In this document: one piece after another, positions 15,999 through 25,000 of the stretch
How positions within the stretch are numbered: the first letter of the stretch is position 1
How the letters are laid out: each line of letters opens with the position of its first letter
NCBI GenBank assembly: GCA_015206945.1
Contig: JADEXV010000054.1
Coordinates: 1-36,654 of the forward strand
Reading direction: 5' to 3'
Origin: Nostocales cyanobacterium LEGE 12452
GTDB lineage: Bacteria; Cyanobacteriota; Cyanobacteriia; Cyanobacteriales; Nostocaceae
Length of the DNA stretch: 36,654 nt
Made by a program: the position numbers and the translations under genes
The notes under the pieces: generated by a model
Told to the model about the DNA's origin: nothing
Database searches by the model: none
Seen by the model: only the letters and a program-made list of their open reading frames with translations

Positions 15999-16373
15999 TC
16001 AATCATCTATACGCAGTAGCTTGCGGTAAAACGGTTGTGAAAAATCGGTCACGCGATAACGTTTATAGTTGTCCATAAGTTCAATTAAAAAATTAATAAA
16101 CTCGAAACTAGCCATCATCAGTTCATAACTTAGGTCAGCATTGCCATCAAACTGAATTCGGCAACGGGTTAAGTCTGAGGGTAAAGTAGCAACATTCCAA
16201 GAGGCGACAAAGGGGACATGTTCGCTGGCTTCGATCTTCCGATGTCCCTCCAAGACTCCTTTTTGATAAAGACTGATGGCATAGGGTAAGAAATTGCGCC
16301 TAGCGCCCTGAACATAAGGTAAGTAAACACTGGCTTGTTGTTGAGTTGCAGGCTGGAGTTGCTCAATAGACAT
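15999..16373 (-). CDS. Conserved hypothetical protein, 124 aa
   Basis: A soluble 124-aa protein that I do not recognise. It is mixed alpha/beta with no signal peptide or transmembrane segment. Notable stretches are VYLPYVQGARRNFLPYAISL, an FVASWNVATLP strand region, CRIQFDGNADLSYELM and a C-terminal helix EFINFLIELMDNYKRYRV. Codon use looks like its neighbours and a hairpin terminator follows the stop, so it is likely a real gene. The ATG at 16373 is preceded by GAGG twelve bases upstream, a weak ribosome site. It is convergent with the PEP-CTERM gene and stands alone. Confidence 0.7.
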   Translation of the reverse strand: MSIEQLQPATQQQASVYLPYVQGARRNFLPYAISLYQKGVLEGHRKIEASEHVPFVASWNVATLPSDLTRCRIQFDGNADLSYELMMASFEFINFLIELMDNYKRYRVTDFSQPFYRKLLRIDD

Positions 16374-16679
16374 AGTTAAATATTCCTCAAGTTAATTAGC
16401 AACTGGGGATATTAGTGGATGTTAGTAGTATTCCCCAAAGATGTGTCTAAAGCACATAGTGGTCAGTGAAGAAGGGAATAGGTTACAGGGTACAGATTAT
16501 TCCCTATCACCTGTCACCTCTCCCTAATCCCAATACCAATGCCCCTTAAGAGTGCTGAGTAATGAGTGTTGAGTGCTGAGTGGGGAATTTCATTTCTTTA
16601 CTCAGGACTGGGAACTCGGAACGGGCTAAACGCCCCGCTACCGCTAACGGAACTGTTTTGCCCCATGCCTAATAAATGA
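16374..16679. other. Intergenic region with GAGTGCT-type tandem repeats
   Basis: No gene. Around 16550-16580 short 7-mer units related to GAGTGCT are repeated, and at 16623-16650 the GGGCTAAACGCCCCGCTACC element, a common Nostoc intergenic repeat with a GGGC/GCCC stem, is present. Confidence 0.5.
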
Positions 16680-17100
16680 AGTTACTACTAAGAAATATTA
16701 AAATTTCGGTTACAATGATGCTGCATTAACTGTTATCGAATCTGGGAACGATAACACTAAAAATGTCTACTGTAAAGTGGTGTATGCCGTTAGTGCAGTT
16801 TTTCCCAACAAAAAGCTACTGCTACCTTGCTATTACTTTACCCAAACCGGAGTTCTCGTTAGAGAAAGTCCGACTCTACAAGCTTCCTGCCGAAGTGGCT
16901 ATCAAAGGAATCAAGCTTCTGTCTAAGAGTAGTAAATGCGGTTAATATGAGGTAATTACGCACAGTGGCGGTGACAACAAAGGTAGTCCCAGTGGCTTTT
17001 GGCTTAGGGATAGCGGGTATTGCAGTTTGCCCATTCCGATTAATATCGGGAAAAGTAGCTTAGGGATATTTGTCCGTAAAATTACTAACTGTAGACAAAT
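16680..17100 (+). pseudogene. Probable frameshifted SH3b-domain secreted protein relic
   Basis: No single frame encodes a sensible protein, but neighbouring frames join into one. One frame gives FSQQKATATLLLLY, the next TQTGVLVRESPTLQA (16838-16882), and a third EVAIKGIKLLSKSSKCG then stop (16891-16945). Together they resemble a bacterial SH3 (SH3b) domain, usually written GVNVRSGPS ... KGTKLTVLSKSSNGW. A later frame has GFWLRDSGYCS, which may be its continuation. At least two frameshifts separate the pieces. The 60-codon ORF from 16763 is part of this relic and is unlikely to be a gene. Confidence 0.4.
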
Positions 17101-17129
17101 AGTGGTTTTTGAATCAAGCAACCTAACCT

Positions 17130-18536
17130 ATGCCAGCGAATTCCTGGCCCGAAGAAGATTCTTATCAAGAGCTTGATCCGCTCAACTCCTTGTTGTCTGA
17201 CCTATCAGTAGATGAGGAGTCAGTGTTAGAGACAGATTCTATGTCTCTACCATCCCGGTTTCAAGGTCGTAGAGGCAAAGCAGCTCTAGTCTTGACTATC
17301 GTCTGGAGTGGCACGATCGCTCTACATTTAGTTTCTTGGGCTTCCATTTTTATTCTAGGACTGACCACCATTCTAGGATTTCATGCTTTGGTGGTGGTGT
17401 TTACAAAATCCCGTCGCTATCCAAAAGAAATACAGGGAGATTTACCTTCTGTTTCGGTGCTAGTGGCTGCGAAAAATGAGGAAGCGGTAATTGCTAAATT
17501 AGTCAAAAATCTTTGTAATCTGGAATATCCAGGTGGGCAGTACGAAATTTGGATAATTGACGATCACAGCAGTGATAGCACGCCACATTTATTAGCGGAA
17601 CTCGAACAGAAACACGACCAACTAAAAGTACTAAGGCGTTCAGCAGAAGCTACTGGTGGCAAATCGGGGGCATTGAATCAGGTATTACCGCTGACAAAGG
17701 GCGACATTATAGCAGTATTTGATGCTGATGCCCAAGTAACACCAGACTTGCTGCAACAGGTAATACCTTTATTTCAAAGAGAAAACGTGGGGGCGGTGCA
17801 GGTGCGAAAAGCGATCGCCAACGCTAAAGCAAACTTTTGGACTAAGGGTCAAATGGCCGAAATGGCACTTGATACCTGGTTTCAGCAACAGCGGACTGCC
17901 CTTGGTGGCATTGGCGAACTGCGGGGCAATGGTCAATTTGTCCGGCGTTCAGCCTTGGAAAGCTGTGGTGGCTGGAATGAAGAAACCATTACCGATGATT
18001 TGGATTTGACAATCCGTTTACATTTGGATAAATGGGATATTGAGTGTGTTTTCCATCCAGCGGTGCAAGAAGAAGGAGTGACAAATGCAGTTTCACTCTG
18101 GCATCAGCGCAACCGTTGGGCAGAAGGCGGTTATCAGCGCTATTTGGATTATTGGGATTTAATTCTCAAGAACCGGATGGGAACGCGTAAAAGCTGGGAT
18201 TTGCTGATTTTTATGCTGATTATGTATATCTTACCGACAGCAGCAGTCCCAGATTTATTAATGGCGATCGCTCGTCATCGTCCACCCATGTTAAGTCCGA
18301 TCACTGGTTTGTCCATTTCTATGTCGATGGTAGGGATGTTTACAGGTCTGAAGCGGGTACGTCAAGATCAAAAATTCCCACTTTCTACATATCTTACGAT
18401 GCTGGTGCAAACCCTGCGTGGCAGTTTATATATGTTGCACTGGTTAGTCGTCATGAGCAGTACTACTGCCCGGATGTCGGTAAGACCAAAGCGCCTGAAA
18501 TGGGTCAAAACCTTGCATACGGGGAATGGGGAATAG
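17130..18536 (+). CDS. mgdA: Beta-monoglucosyldiacylglycerol synthase (GT2 family)
   Basis: A 468-aa membrane glycosyltransferase of family GT2. In cyanobacteria this enzyme moves glucose from UDP-glucose to diacylglycerol, the first step of galactolipid synthesis for thylakoids. The N-terminus (PANSWPEED, LDPLNSLLSDL) matches what I recall of the Sll1377 type. A transmembrane hairpin lies at about 50-90. Catalytic motifs are IIDDHSSD (about 141-148), the metal-binding FDADAQ (about 197), TDDLDLTIRL (about 290) and the acceptor motif QRNRW (about 326-330). Two or three more helices follow at about 355-430. ATG 17130 is used. It is convergent with dnaX and separated from it by a strong hairpin. 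The function rests on close resemblance to the family, not on context. Confidence 0.85.
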   Translation: MPANSWPEEDSYQELDPLNSLLSDLSVDEESVLETDSMSLPSRFQGRRGKAALVLTIVWSGTIALHLVSWASIFILGLTTILGFHALVVVFTKSRRYPKEIQGDLPSVSVLVAAKNEEAVIAKLVKNLCNLEYPGGQYEIWIIDDHSSDSTPHLLAELEQKHDQLKVLRRSAEATGGKSGALNQVLPLTKGDIIAVFDADAQVTPDLLQQVIPLFQRENVGAVQVRKAIANAKANFWTKGQMAEMALDTWFQQQRTALGGIGELRGNGQFVRRSALESCGGWNEETITDDLDLTIRLHLDKWDIECVFHPAVQEEGVTNAVSLWHQRNRWAEGGYQRYLDYWDLILKNRMGTRKSWDLLIFMLIMYILPTAAVPDLLMAIARHRPPMLSPITGLSISMSMVGMFTGLKRVRQDQKFPLSTYLTMLVQTLRGSLYMLHWLVVMSSTTARMSVRPKRLKWVKTLHTGNGE

Positions 18537-18573
18537 CCCCTTTGGAGAATTCAAAATTTAAAATTTAAAATTC

Positions 18574-18608
18574 AAAATGCAAAATTACCAAAAATAATTT
18601 TGCATTTT
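18574..18608. terminator. Bidirectional terminator between mgdA-like gene and dnaX
   Basis: A perfect 14-bp stem, AAAATGCAAAATTA (18574-18587) with TAATTTTGCATTTT (18595-18608), and a 7-base loop. The plus strand continues with T residues and the minus strand with A/T-rich sequence. It abuts the dnaX stop codon, so it ends both convergent transcripts. Confidence 0.85.
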
Positions 18609-20771
18609 TTATTCATCATCAACTTCTGCTTCCTCTACCCATTCTGGTGTAGTTATGGAATCGGAGAATTCTGGGAAATCATCTGCAAAACGGATAATTT
18701 GCCCATTGAAAAATTCTGCTACACGTTGAGCTGCGATCGCTACTTCGTCAGGTTCCCAATCAGTTGCGGGTGTTTGTTTTGGGGGTGGAGGCAAAGTTTG
18801 CATCCCGTTTCCATTTGCTCCGTTTCCATTTGCCCCATTTCCATTTGCCCCATTTCCATTTGTCCCATTTCCATTTGTCCCATTTCCATTTTTTGCTGCT
18901 GTCGATGCTGGCGGTGGATTAGTTGGCTGCGGTACTGACGCTGGAGGCGAAATTTGCTGTTTGTAGCTAGGTGTGGGTGGTTGCTGAACGCGAGTAGAGT
19001 CTTTTGGCGGAGGATTTTTTTGGGCTGAGGTAGAGTTTGAAGAAATTCCTTTTTCTATATTTATCTGGATTTCACGCTGGAAAGTCTGCTGGAAAGCTGC
19101 CGTAATCATCGGTAGATAAGATTTTCCTTTGTCATACCATGCCTGTTTAATCGCAATTCGAGCCACAACACCGTCGAACTCAATAAGTTGGCTCATTTGA
19201 CGCAGCATTTCTTGCCTTGATTTTGGCTGAAGGTTGGCAAGCACTTGTTGCCAAATCTGAGTTAAGTCATATTCTGCTTCGCCAACAACTTCTGAAGTTA
19301 CTGGTTCAACATTCACCGATGGCACAGGAACAGCAACAGGTTCTGGAGTTGGCGGTGAAACTGAGTTAGCACCAGAATTGTGATTTGTTTGCTGTTCAAC
19401 TGGGGGAGATGAAGTGACGGGCTGATTTTGGGCAGCCGCTTGATGATGGTTTAGAGAATTATGATTTGTTTGCGGTTCAGCTACAGGTACAGAAGAGACT
19501 GGGTGATTTTGGGCAGCCGCTTGATGATGGTTTAAAGAATTATGATTTGTTTTCGGTTCAGCTAAAGGTACAGAAGAGACTGGGTGATTTTGGGCAACTA
19601 CTGGAGGATAGCTTGGAGATACAGCAGGTGTATTATTAACTCGTGGCGCGACACTTGGGGCTTGTGGCTGAATATTCGCCGTCGCACTGGGTAACAATCC
19701 TAGTAATGTTACCTCCAACCACAAACGCGGCTGAGTGGTATTTTTAATTTGTACTTCAGCTTCTCGCAAGTGTTTCTGTCCCGCCAAAATCACGCTCATA
19801 TCGAAGTATTGAGCAAACTCAACCAACGCTGTCCAGGTTTGCTGAGTACAAGCAACTAAATCGTGGCGGTGAGGTGCTGTTTTAGCAATCAGTAAATCGC
19901 GGTAAAAAGCAGCGAGATTTTGCAGAATAGTTAGGGGTTCTCGACCACGATCTAGGATGTAGTGAGTACAGTCTAGAACTGCTTCGGGTTTATCTTGAGC
20001 GATCGCATTTAACAGCCCCAGCAAGTCCTGTTCGCTCACTGTACCAACTAAATCCCAAACTCGCTCTGGTGTGACTTCAGCCGCTAATAAACCCAATTGA
20101 TCGAGTAGACTTTCGGCATCTCGCAAGCCTCCCTGAGAAAGTTGGGCTACCAGGGTGACAGCATCGGGTGAAATATGAATGTTTTCATAAGATGCGATCG
20201 CACTTAAATGCTTCACCATCGCCTCTAACTGAATGCGTCTAAAATCAAACCTTTGACAGCGCGAAATAATCGTTGGTAACACCCTTTGCGGGTCTGTTGT
20301 CGCCAATACAAAAACTACGTGTCTCGGTGGTTCCTCTAGTGTCTTAAGTAGCGCATTGAATGCCTGGGTACTAAGCATGTGGCATTCGTCGATTACATAA
20401 ACCTTGTAGCGACACTGCACAGGAGCAAACTGGGCTTTTTCAATCAACTCGCGGATATTATCGACACCAGTGTTACTGGCGGCGTCTATTTCAATTACGT
20501 CTAAGGCATACCCCTTGGTGATCCCCTGACAAACCTCACATACACCACAGGGTTCAGCAGTGGGCTTATCACCTTTGAGACAATTGAGGGATTTGGCCAG
20601 AATCCGGGCACTAGAAGTTTTCCCCGTACCTCTTGGCCCGGTGAATAAGTAGGCAGGGGCGATTTTGGATGTGCCGATCGCGTTCGTGAGGGTGGTCGCG
20701 ATCGCCTCTTGACCCACCAGTTCAGCAAAACTTTTGGGGCGATATTTGTGGTGCAGGGGTTCGTAAGACAT
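18609..20771 (-). CDS. dnaX: DNA polymerase III subunit gamma/tau
   Basis: A 720-aa clamp-loader subunit. The start MSYEPLHHKYRPKSFAELVG at 20771 is chosen over a longer reading by nine codons because it matches the family. The AAA+ core has Walker A GPRGTGKTSS, a four-Cys zinc module (CL...CGVCEVC), Walker B IDECHML and sensor/arginine finger SRCQRF. No intein interrupts the P-loop, unlike dnaX in Synechocystis. From about residue 370 there is a tau-like region of unusual composition, rich in Pro, Asn, Gln and Gly. It includes a 27-aa unit repeated twice plus a partial third, and NGNG(A/T/M) five-residue repeats. A recognisable C-terminal domain lies at about 500-565 (YDLTQIWQQVLANLQPKS). 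The core enzyme looks fully functional. Confidence 0.97.
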   Translation of the reverse strand: MSYEPLHHKYRPKSFAELVGQEAIATTLTNAIGTSKIAPAYLFTGPRGTGKTSSARILAKSLNCLKGDKPTAEPCGVCEVCQGITKGYALDVIEIDAASNTGVDNIRELIEKAQFAPVQCRYKVYVIDECHMLSTQAFNALLKTLEEPPRHVVFVLATTDPQRVLPTIISRCQRFDFRRIQLEAMVKHLSAIASYENIHISPDAVTLVAQLSQGGLRDAESLLDQLGLLAAEVTPERVWDLVGTVSEQDLLGLLNAIAQDKPEAVLDCTHYILDRGREPLTILQNLAAFYRDLLIAKTAPHRHDLVACTQQTWTALVEFAQYFDMSVILAGQKHLREAEVQIKNTTQPRLWLEVTLLGLLPSATANIQPQAPSVAPRVNNTPAVSPSYPPVVAQNHPVSSVPLAEPKTNHNSLNHHQAAAQNHPVSSVPVAEPQTNHNSLNHHQAAAQNQPVTSSPPVEQQTNHNSGANSVSPPTPEPVAVPVPSVNVEPVTSEVVGEAEYDLTQIWQQVLANLQPKSRQEMLRQMSQLIEFDGVVARIAIKQAWYDKGKSYLPMITAAFQQTFQREIQINIEKGISSNSTSAQKNPPPKDSTRVQQPPTPSYKQQISPPASVPQPTNPPPASTAAKNGNGTNGNGTNGNGANGNGANGNGANGNGMQTLPPPPKQTPATDWEPDEVAIAAQRVAEFFNGQIIRFADDFPEFSDSITTPEWVEEAEVDDE
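18803..18892. repeat. 15-bp tandem repeats in dnaX (NGNG linker)
   Basis: About six units of a 15-bp repeat of the form CCATTTGCCCCATTT on the plus strand encode NGNGA/NGNGT/NGNGM on the minus strand. They form a flexible linker in the tau region and are prone to copy-number change. Confidence 0.85.
19430..19600. repeat. 81-bp in-frame tandem duplication in dnaX
   Basis: Units 19430-19510 and 19511-19591 begin GGGCAGCCGCTTGATGATGG and differ at only a few bases; a third, degenerate copy begins at 19592. Each encodes 27 residues, including QNHPVSSVP and NHNSLNHHQAAA. The near-identity suggests a recent duplication in the disordered tau linker. Confidence 0.9.
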
Positions 20772-21149
20772 GGAAAAATAGACTTCAATGCCTTTCAATG
20801 TTGATTAGTAGCACCGAGTCGAGTTTGGGATTCAATTATTTTAAACTCTCGTACCTGCTTTGTTGATCGATGTTGCCATAGCCCTTGCACTCAACTAGTG
20901 CCGTAAATTTTGACACTCAGGAAAGCAAGTAACCAGAGCTTATCCTCTACTATGATTTCAACATCAATGTATGGGAATTATAGCATATCACTTAGTACAT
21001 TTGTTCTATATAAGAAAACTGGGAAGCAGAGCAGAATAACTCTTGACAAATGACAAGTGACTAATGACCAATGACTATACGTTTTATTGACTGAACTAAC
21101 GCCATAGTCCAGTGCGATCGCTACAATTTTATAGATAAAGTAAAACTCG
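20772..21149. other. Divergent promoter region, dnaX and small paralogue
   Basis: This spacer separates dnaX from the gene starting at 21150. It holds a heptamer repeat (21043-21077) and, near 21116-21128, a HIP1 site followed by TACAAT, a possible -10 element for the downstream gene. No ORF is supported. Confidence 0.5.
21043..21077. repeat. Heptanucleotide tandem repeat (AATGACC/T type)
   Basis: TTGACAAATGACAAGTGACT followed by AATGACCAATGACTA is the reverse complement of the (A/G)GTCATT unit found at 8791-8839. Five degenerate copies lie about 75-105 bp upstream of the small paralogue. Confidence 0.8.
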
Positions 21150-21851
21150 ATGGTGCAGCAGATGCTCAAGCGGCTATTTCAATGGCTCAAAAAGCTTTTT
21201 CAGAGCTTGTTTGGTGGAAAACAGACTACCTCAAAATCTAGGGGAAATGTGGAAAAAGAACCAGCACCACCCTTGAGCGATACGGATCTGGAATTTCTCT
21301 TCAACGAACTGTTGCAAGGAGTACATCAAGCACGAGGGGAAGCATGGGCACAGAAGTGGCTGCATAATATCGAACATCGCATCACAACTCAAGAGTGGGT
21401 TGAGTGGTTAGGGCGCTTTGGCGACAGATTGCTCGCATCTCCGACACCTAATAATGAAATGGCTGCGCGGTTAGTGCAATTGGGTGAGTTAAACGTCGGA
21501 GAAATTGGAGATGTTGCCTATAATATCGGGATGCAGTTGTTGACACGCAATGAAGGCGAACCAGTTTGGGAATATGAAGGGCCAGATGCTTTTAGCACTA
21601 CTCCTTTGTCCTCTGAGGTAGCTGCCCCAGTATCGGAGTCAGCAGATGCACCAGAGAACCTGCCAGAGGGAGAATACCAAACTGTCACCCTAGAACAGTT
21701 GTTTGTAATGTTACAGGAGGATGAAAATTTACGTCAGCAGATTGCTCAACAGCTGGCCGTTGAAACAGACGATCCACAAGTGCTTGTCCAGGCATTAATT
21801 AGTCAGTTATATCCTGACGGTCAATCGGCTACAGAGCAAACTGAAAATTAA
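21150..21851 (+). CDS. Stand-alone paralogue of the CHAT protein N-terminal region
   Basis: A 233-aa protein of no family I can name. Residues 1-20 are basic and amphipathic (MLKRLFQWLKKLFQSLFG), so membrane contact is possible. Residues about 45-135 form a helical domain: LEFLFNELLQGVHQARGE, LLASPTPNNEM, LVQLGELNVGEIGDVAYNIG. A linker carries VWEYEGPDAF (about 146-155) and the C-terminus (about 178-225) is helical (TLEQLFVMLQEDENLRQQIA). All three parts recur in the same order in the first ~375 residues of the TPR-CHAT protein encoded 188 bp downstream on the same strand. It may be its adaptor, inhibitor or substrate. Start ambiguous among ATG 21150, GTG 21153 and ATG 21162, none with a good ribosome site. 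Confidence 0.8.
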   Translation: MVQQMLKRLFQWLKKLFQSLFGGKQTTSKSRGNVEKEPAPPLSDTDLEFLFNELLQGVHQARGEAWAQKWLHNIEHRITTQEWVEWLGRFGDRLLASPTPNNEMAARLVQLGELNVGEIGDVAYNIGMQLLTRNEGEPVWEYEGPDAFSTTPLSSEVAAPVSESADAPENLPEGEYQTVTLEQLFVMLQEDENLRQQIAQQLAVETDDPQVLVQALISQLYPDGQSATEQTEN

Positions 21852-22039
21852 CTGCTTGCCAGAGTCAAATTCAAGAGTGAAATCTGGGAATTGTAACGTT
21901 GTAATGCTATGCTCTTGAAGATTTGTATATTTTTTGCTAACCTGCTACGGAAGCGCTGTCCGAATCTAATGGATTTTTACGTAATTGATGATTTTTTTAA
22001 GACAACGATGGCTACAATCTAGAAAAACAAAATCCAAGA
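21852..22039. promoter_or_regulatory. Probable promoter region of the TPR-CHAT gene
   Basis: This 188-bp AT-rich spacer has CGATGGCTACAATCTAG near 22007, with TACAAT as a candidate -10 element about 30 bases before the start codons. The small paralogue has the related CGATCGCTACAATTTTATAG in the same relative place. No convincing -35 element is seen, so the genes may have separate but similar promoters. Confidence 0.35.
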
Positions 22040-25000
22040 GTGTGGCAGATGCTCAGGCGGATATCGCAGTCGCTTAAAAGGTTTTTAAAGCGCCTCATTG
22101 CAAGTAAACAGAATAGTTCTCTCAAGGGTGCGAGAGGACGCAATCTGGTGGGGGTACTACCAGAACTGACCAATGCGGATCTGGAACAATTGTTTATCCA
22201 ATTGTTAGAAGGCGTGCATCAAGCACGAGGACGACAGTGGGCATTGAGGTATCTGCAACGGATCGAAAATCGCGTTCCGGCTGAACGTTGGATAGACTGG
22301 TTGGTGATGTTTGGTGAAAGCTTGCTAGCTTCACCTACACCAAATCCTCTTTTAGCAACACAGATGGTGCAATTGGGGGAACTTGGTGTTGGCAGAATTG
22401 GAGAAGTTGCTTATGACATTGGCATTCGGCTAATGCAAAACTTACCTACAGAAATAGAAGATTACCCTGACAATCAGGCACAAGATGATCTAGAAATCAC
22501 TCCTGGGCAAGAACTGATCCGCGATTTGGGCGAACAGTTATGGAAGGATGATGAGTCAGATATAATCGAAACTACTCCTGGACAAGAACTGATCCGCGAT
22601 TTGGGCGAACAGTTATGGGAGTATGATGAGCCAGATGTGGTAGAAACTACAACCGATGAAGAAATTATCCCAACTTCTCCTGGACAAGAGCTAATCGTTA
22701 GCTTTGGCGAACAATTATGGGAATATGATGTGCCAGATGTTGAACCAATAACGTCAGTACCTCAAAATGCCTCTTTTGAGGAGAGATCGCCCGAAAGCTT
22801 CGAGGAAGTGGTATGGGAATATGAAAGGGAAGACGCCCAAACCACAATACCAGAAAATATCCCTCTGCCCGCAGCGGAAGATTCAATCAGCTTGTTAACC
22901 GAATTGAGGTTTGACAAAGAAGAAGTTGTTGTTCAAATTACAACACCAGCAAATCTCCTTTCCACTAGACAAAAGACTGAATTAGCAACGTCTTCCTCGG
23001 TGGAAACCTGGGATAACGCTTTGACGAATTTAGAGCCAAATGTGGCTAATACTTTAGATGAGTTGTGGGTGAAGTTGGATCAAAGTACCAATTTAGTCCA
23101 GCAACTTGCTTCGGATTTGGCAGTTCAAAGCAGTAATTCCCCTGGTATTATTGAGCGACATAGCGATAATCCGATTACCCACGCTCAAGGGTGGTTTTAC
23201 CAAGGTCTTCAGCAAGCGAAAACAGGCGATTTGCTAGGCGCGATCGCATCTTATGACCAAGCCATTGAAATGCAACCCGAATTCTCCGAATATTGGTTTA
23301 ATCGAGGCTTAACGCTGTTCCATTTAGAACGTTTTGATGAAGCGATCGCGTCTTATGAAACAGCCATAGAATTGAAACCAGACTTCTACAAAGCTTGGTA
23401 CAACCGGGGTGGAACTCTCGGAGAATTAGGATACTTTGAAGAAGCGATCGCTTCTTTTGACAAAGCTATAGAAATCAAGCCAGACTATCAAGAAGCGTGG
23501 TCTAGCAAGGGTTTGGCACTGCTGAAATTAGGTTGGCTACCAGAAGCGATTGCTAGTTATGACCAAGCGCTACAACTCGAACCAGAAGACCAGGAAAACT
23601 GGTATCACCGAGGCATAGCCCTAGCTGTCAGCGAACAATTTGCCGAGGCGATTATATCTTACGACAGAGCTATAGAAATTAACCCAGAGTACCACGAAGT
23701 CTGGATAGACAGGGGTGTAGTGCTGTTTAATTTAGGAAGATGGTCAGAAGCGATCGCCTCCTGGGATAAAGCACTTTCAGTTCAAGCTGATTTCTACTTA
23801 GCTTGGTACAACCGCGGTATAGCATTAGACAACTTAGGACGTAGAGAAGAAGCGATCGCCTCCTATCAACAAGCGATCACCATTAAACCCGACTTCCACT
23901 TAGCTTGGTATAATCAGGCAATAGCACTGTTTTATTTAGAACAATTTGCCGAAGCGATCGTCTGTTATGACAACGCTTTGCAAATCAAACAAGACTATTG
24001 GGAAGCTTGGATTGGTCGGGGAACTGCGATCGGTCATTTAGTTAATTATGACAAATTACTGAATTTGTCGAGTAGTATCATCGCGACAAATCCCGCCTTA
24101 CAACAGGGCGGCTATGAAGGAAAATTAGCCAGCTACGAAGAAGGGTTAAGGCATCTACGGACAGATACCCATCCAGAAGGTTGGGGGAGATTGCATTTTG
24201 CGATCGCTAATACTTACTACGAAGAAGGTAAAAAACATACCAATACCCGCGATTATTGGCGCAAAGCTGCATCTGAGTACCATCAGGCGCTCTTAACTCT
24301 GACATTAGAATATTTTCCCCAGTTGCATTTAGAGGTTTTACAATCTCTAAGCAAAGTGTTGATGGGTTTGGGACAAACCACACAAGTTCAAGAATTGCTG
24401 CAACGTGGGACAGATTTATTGCGACAATTATTGAGTGAAGAAACTCGCTCAGACGAAAGTAAAAAACAGCTAGCTTTAAAATTTGCTGGCTTCGATCAAT
24501 TGGCAGTTGACTTAGCTGTAGAGTCGGGTGATTTAGTAGAAGCTTGGGAAATTGCCGAACAAGGTAAAAATGCTTGTTTAAACTGGCTGCTTTCTGGCTG
24601 GAATCATAATATTTACTCGCCTTATTATGGCGCAATTCAACCACTATTCAATCCGACAACAGCAATTATTTACTGGCATATTAGTCCAGTCGCCCTACAA
24701 ACATTTATTCTCAAAGACCAAGCCCCATCACCAATTCTCCTATTTACACCCATGCAAGATACTGGGGTAATACCTTTAGGAGAAGACGCTATTCGTCTCA
24801 ATGAATTGCCTTTACCCGAAGCAGTGCAACGCCTAATTGAATTTGAAATTTGGCTAGAAGATTGGCATCAACAATACCAAGAATATCGCAGCACAGCCCA
24901 CGACAAAGAAAGTAAAAGTCACCATTCTTGGCGAGTTGAGATGGAAGAGAAACTGTTGCAACTGTATGAAATCCTAAATATTTCCACAATTGCACAGGAA

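Noticed and set aside
16763..16945. 60-codon plus-strand ORF as a stand-alone gene
   Set aside because: Better explained as one frame of a frameshifted SH3b-like relic.
18600..18938. 112-codon plus-strand ORF opposite dnaX
   Set aside because: Antisense of the NGNG repeats gives an artificial SICPISICPISIC pattern; dnaX is certain.
18609..20771. Intein in dnaX
   Set aside because: The P-loop and the surrounding motifs are continuous, and the length fits the family plus a repeat-rich linker.
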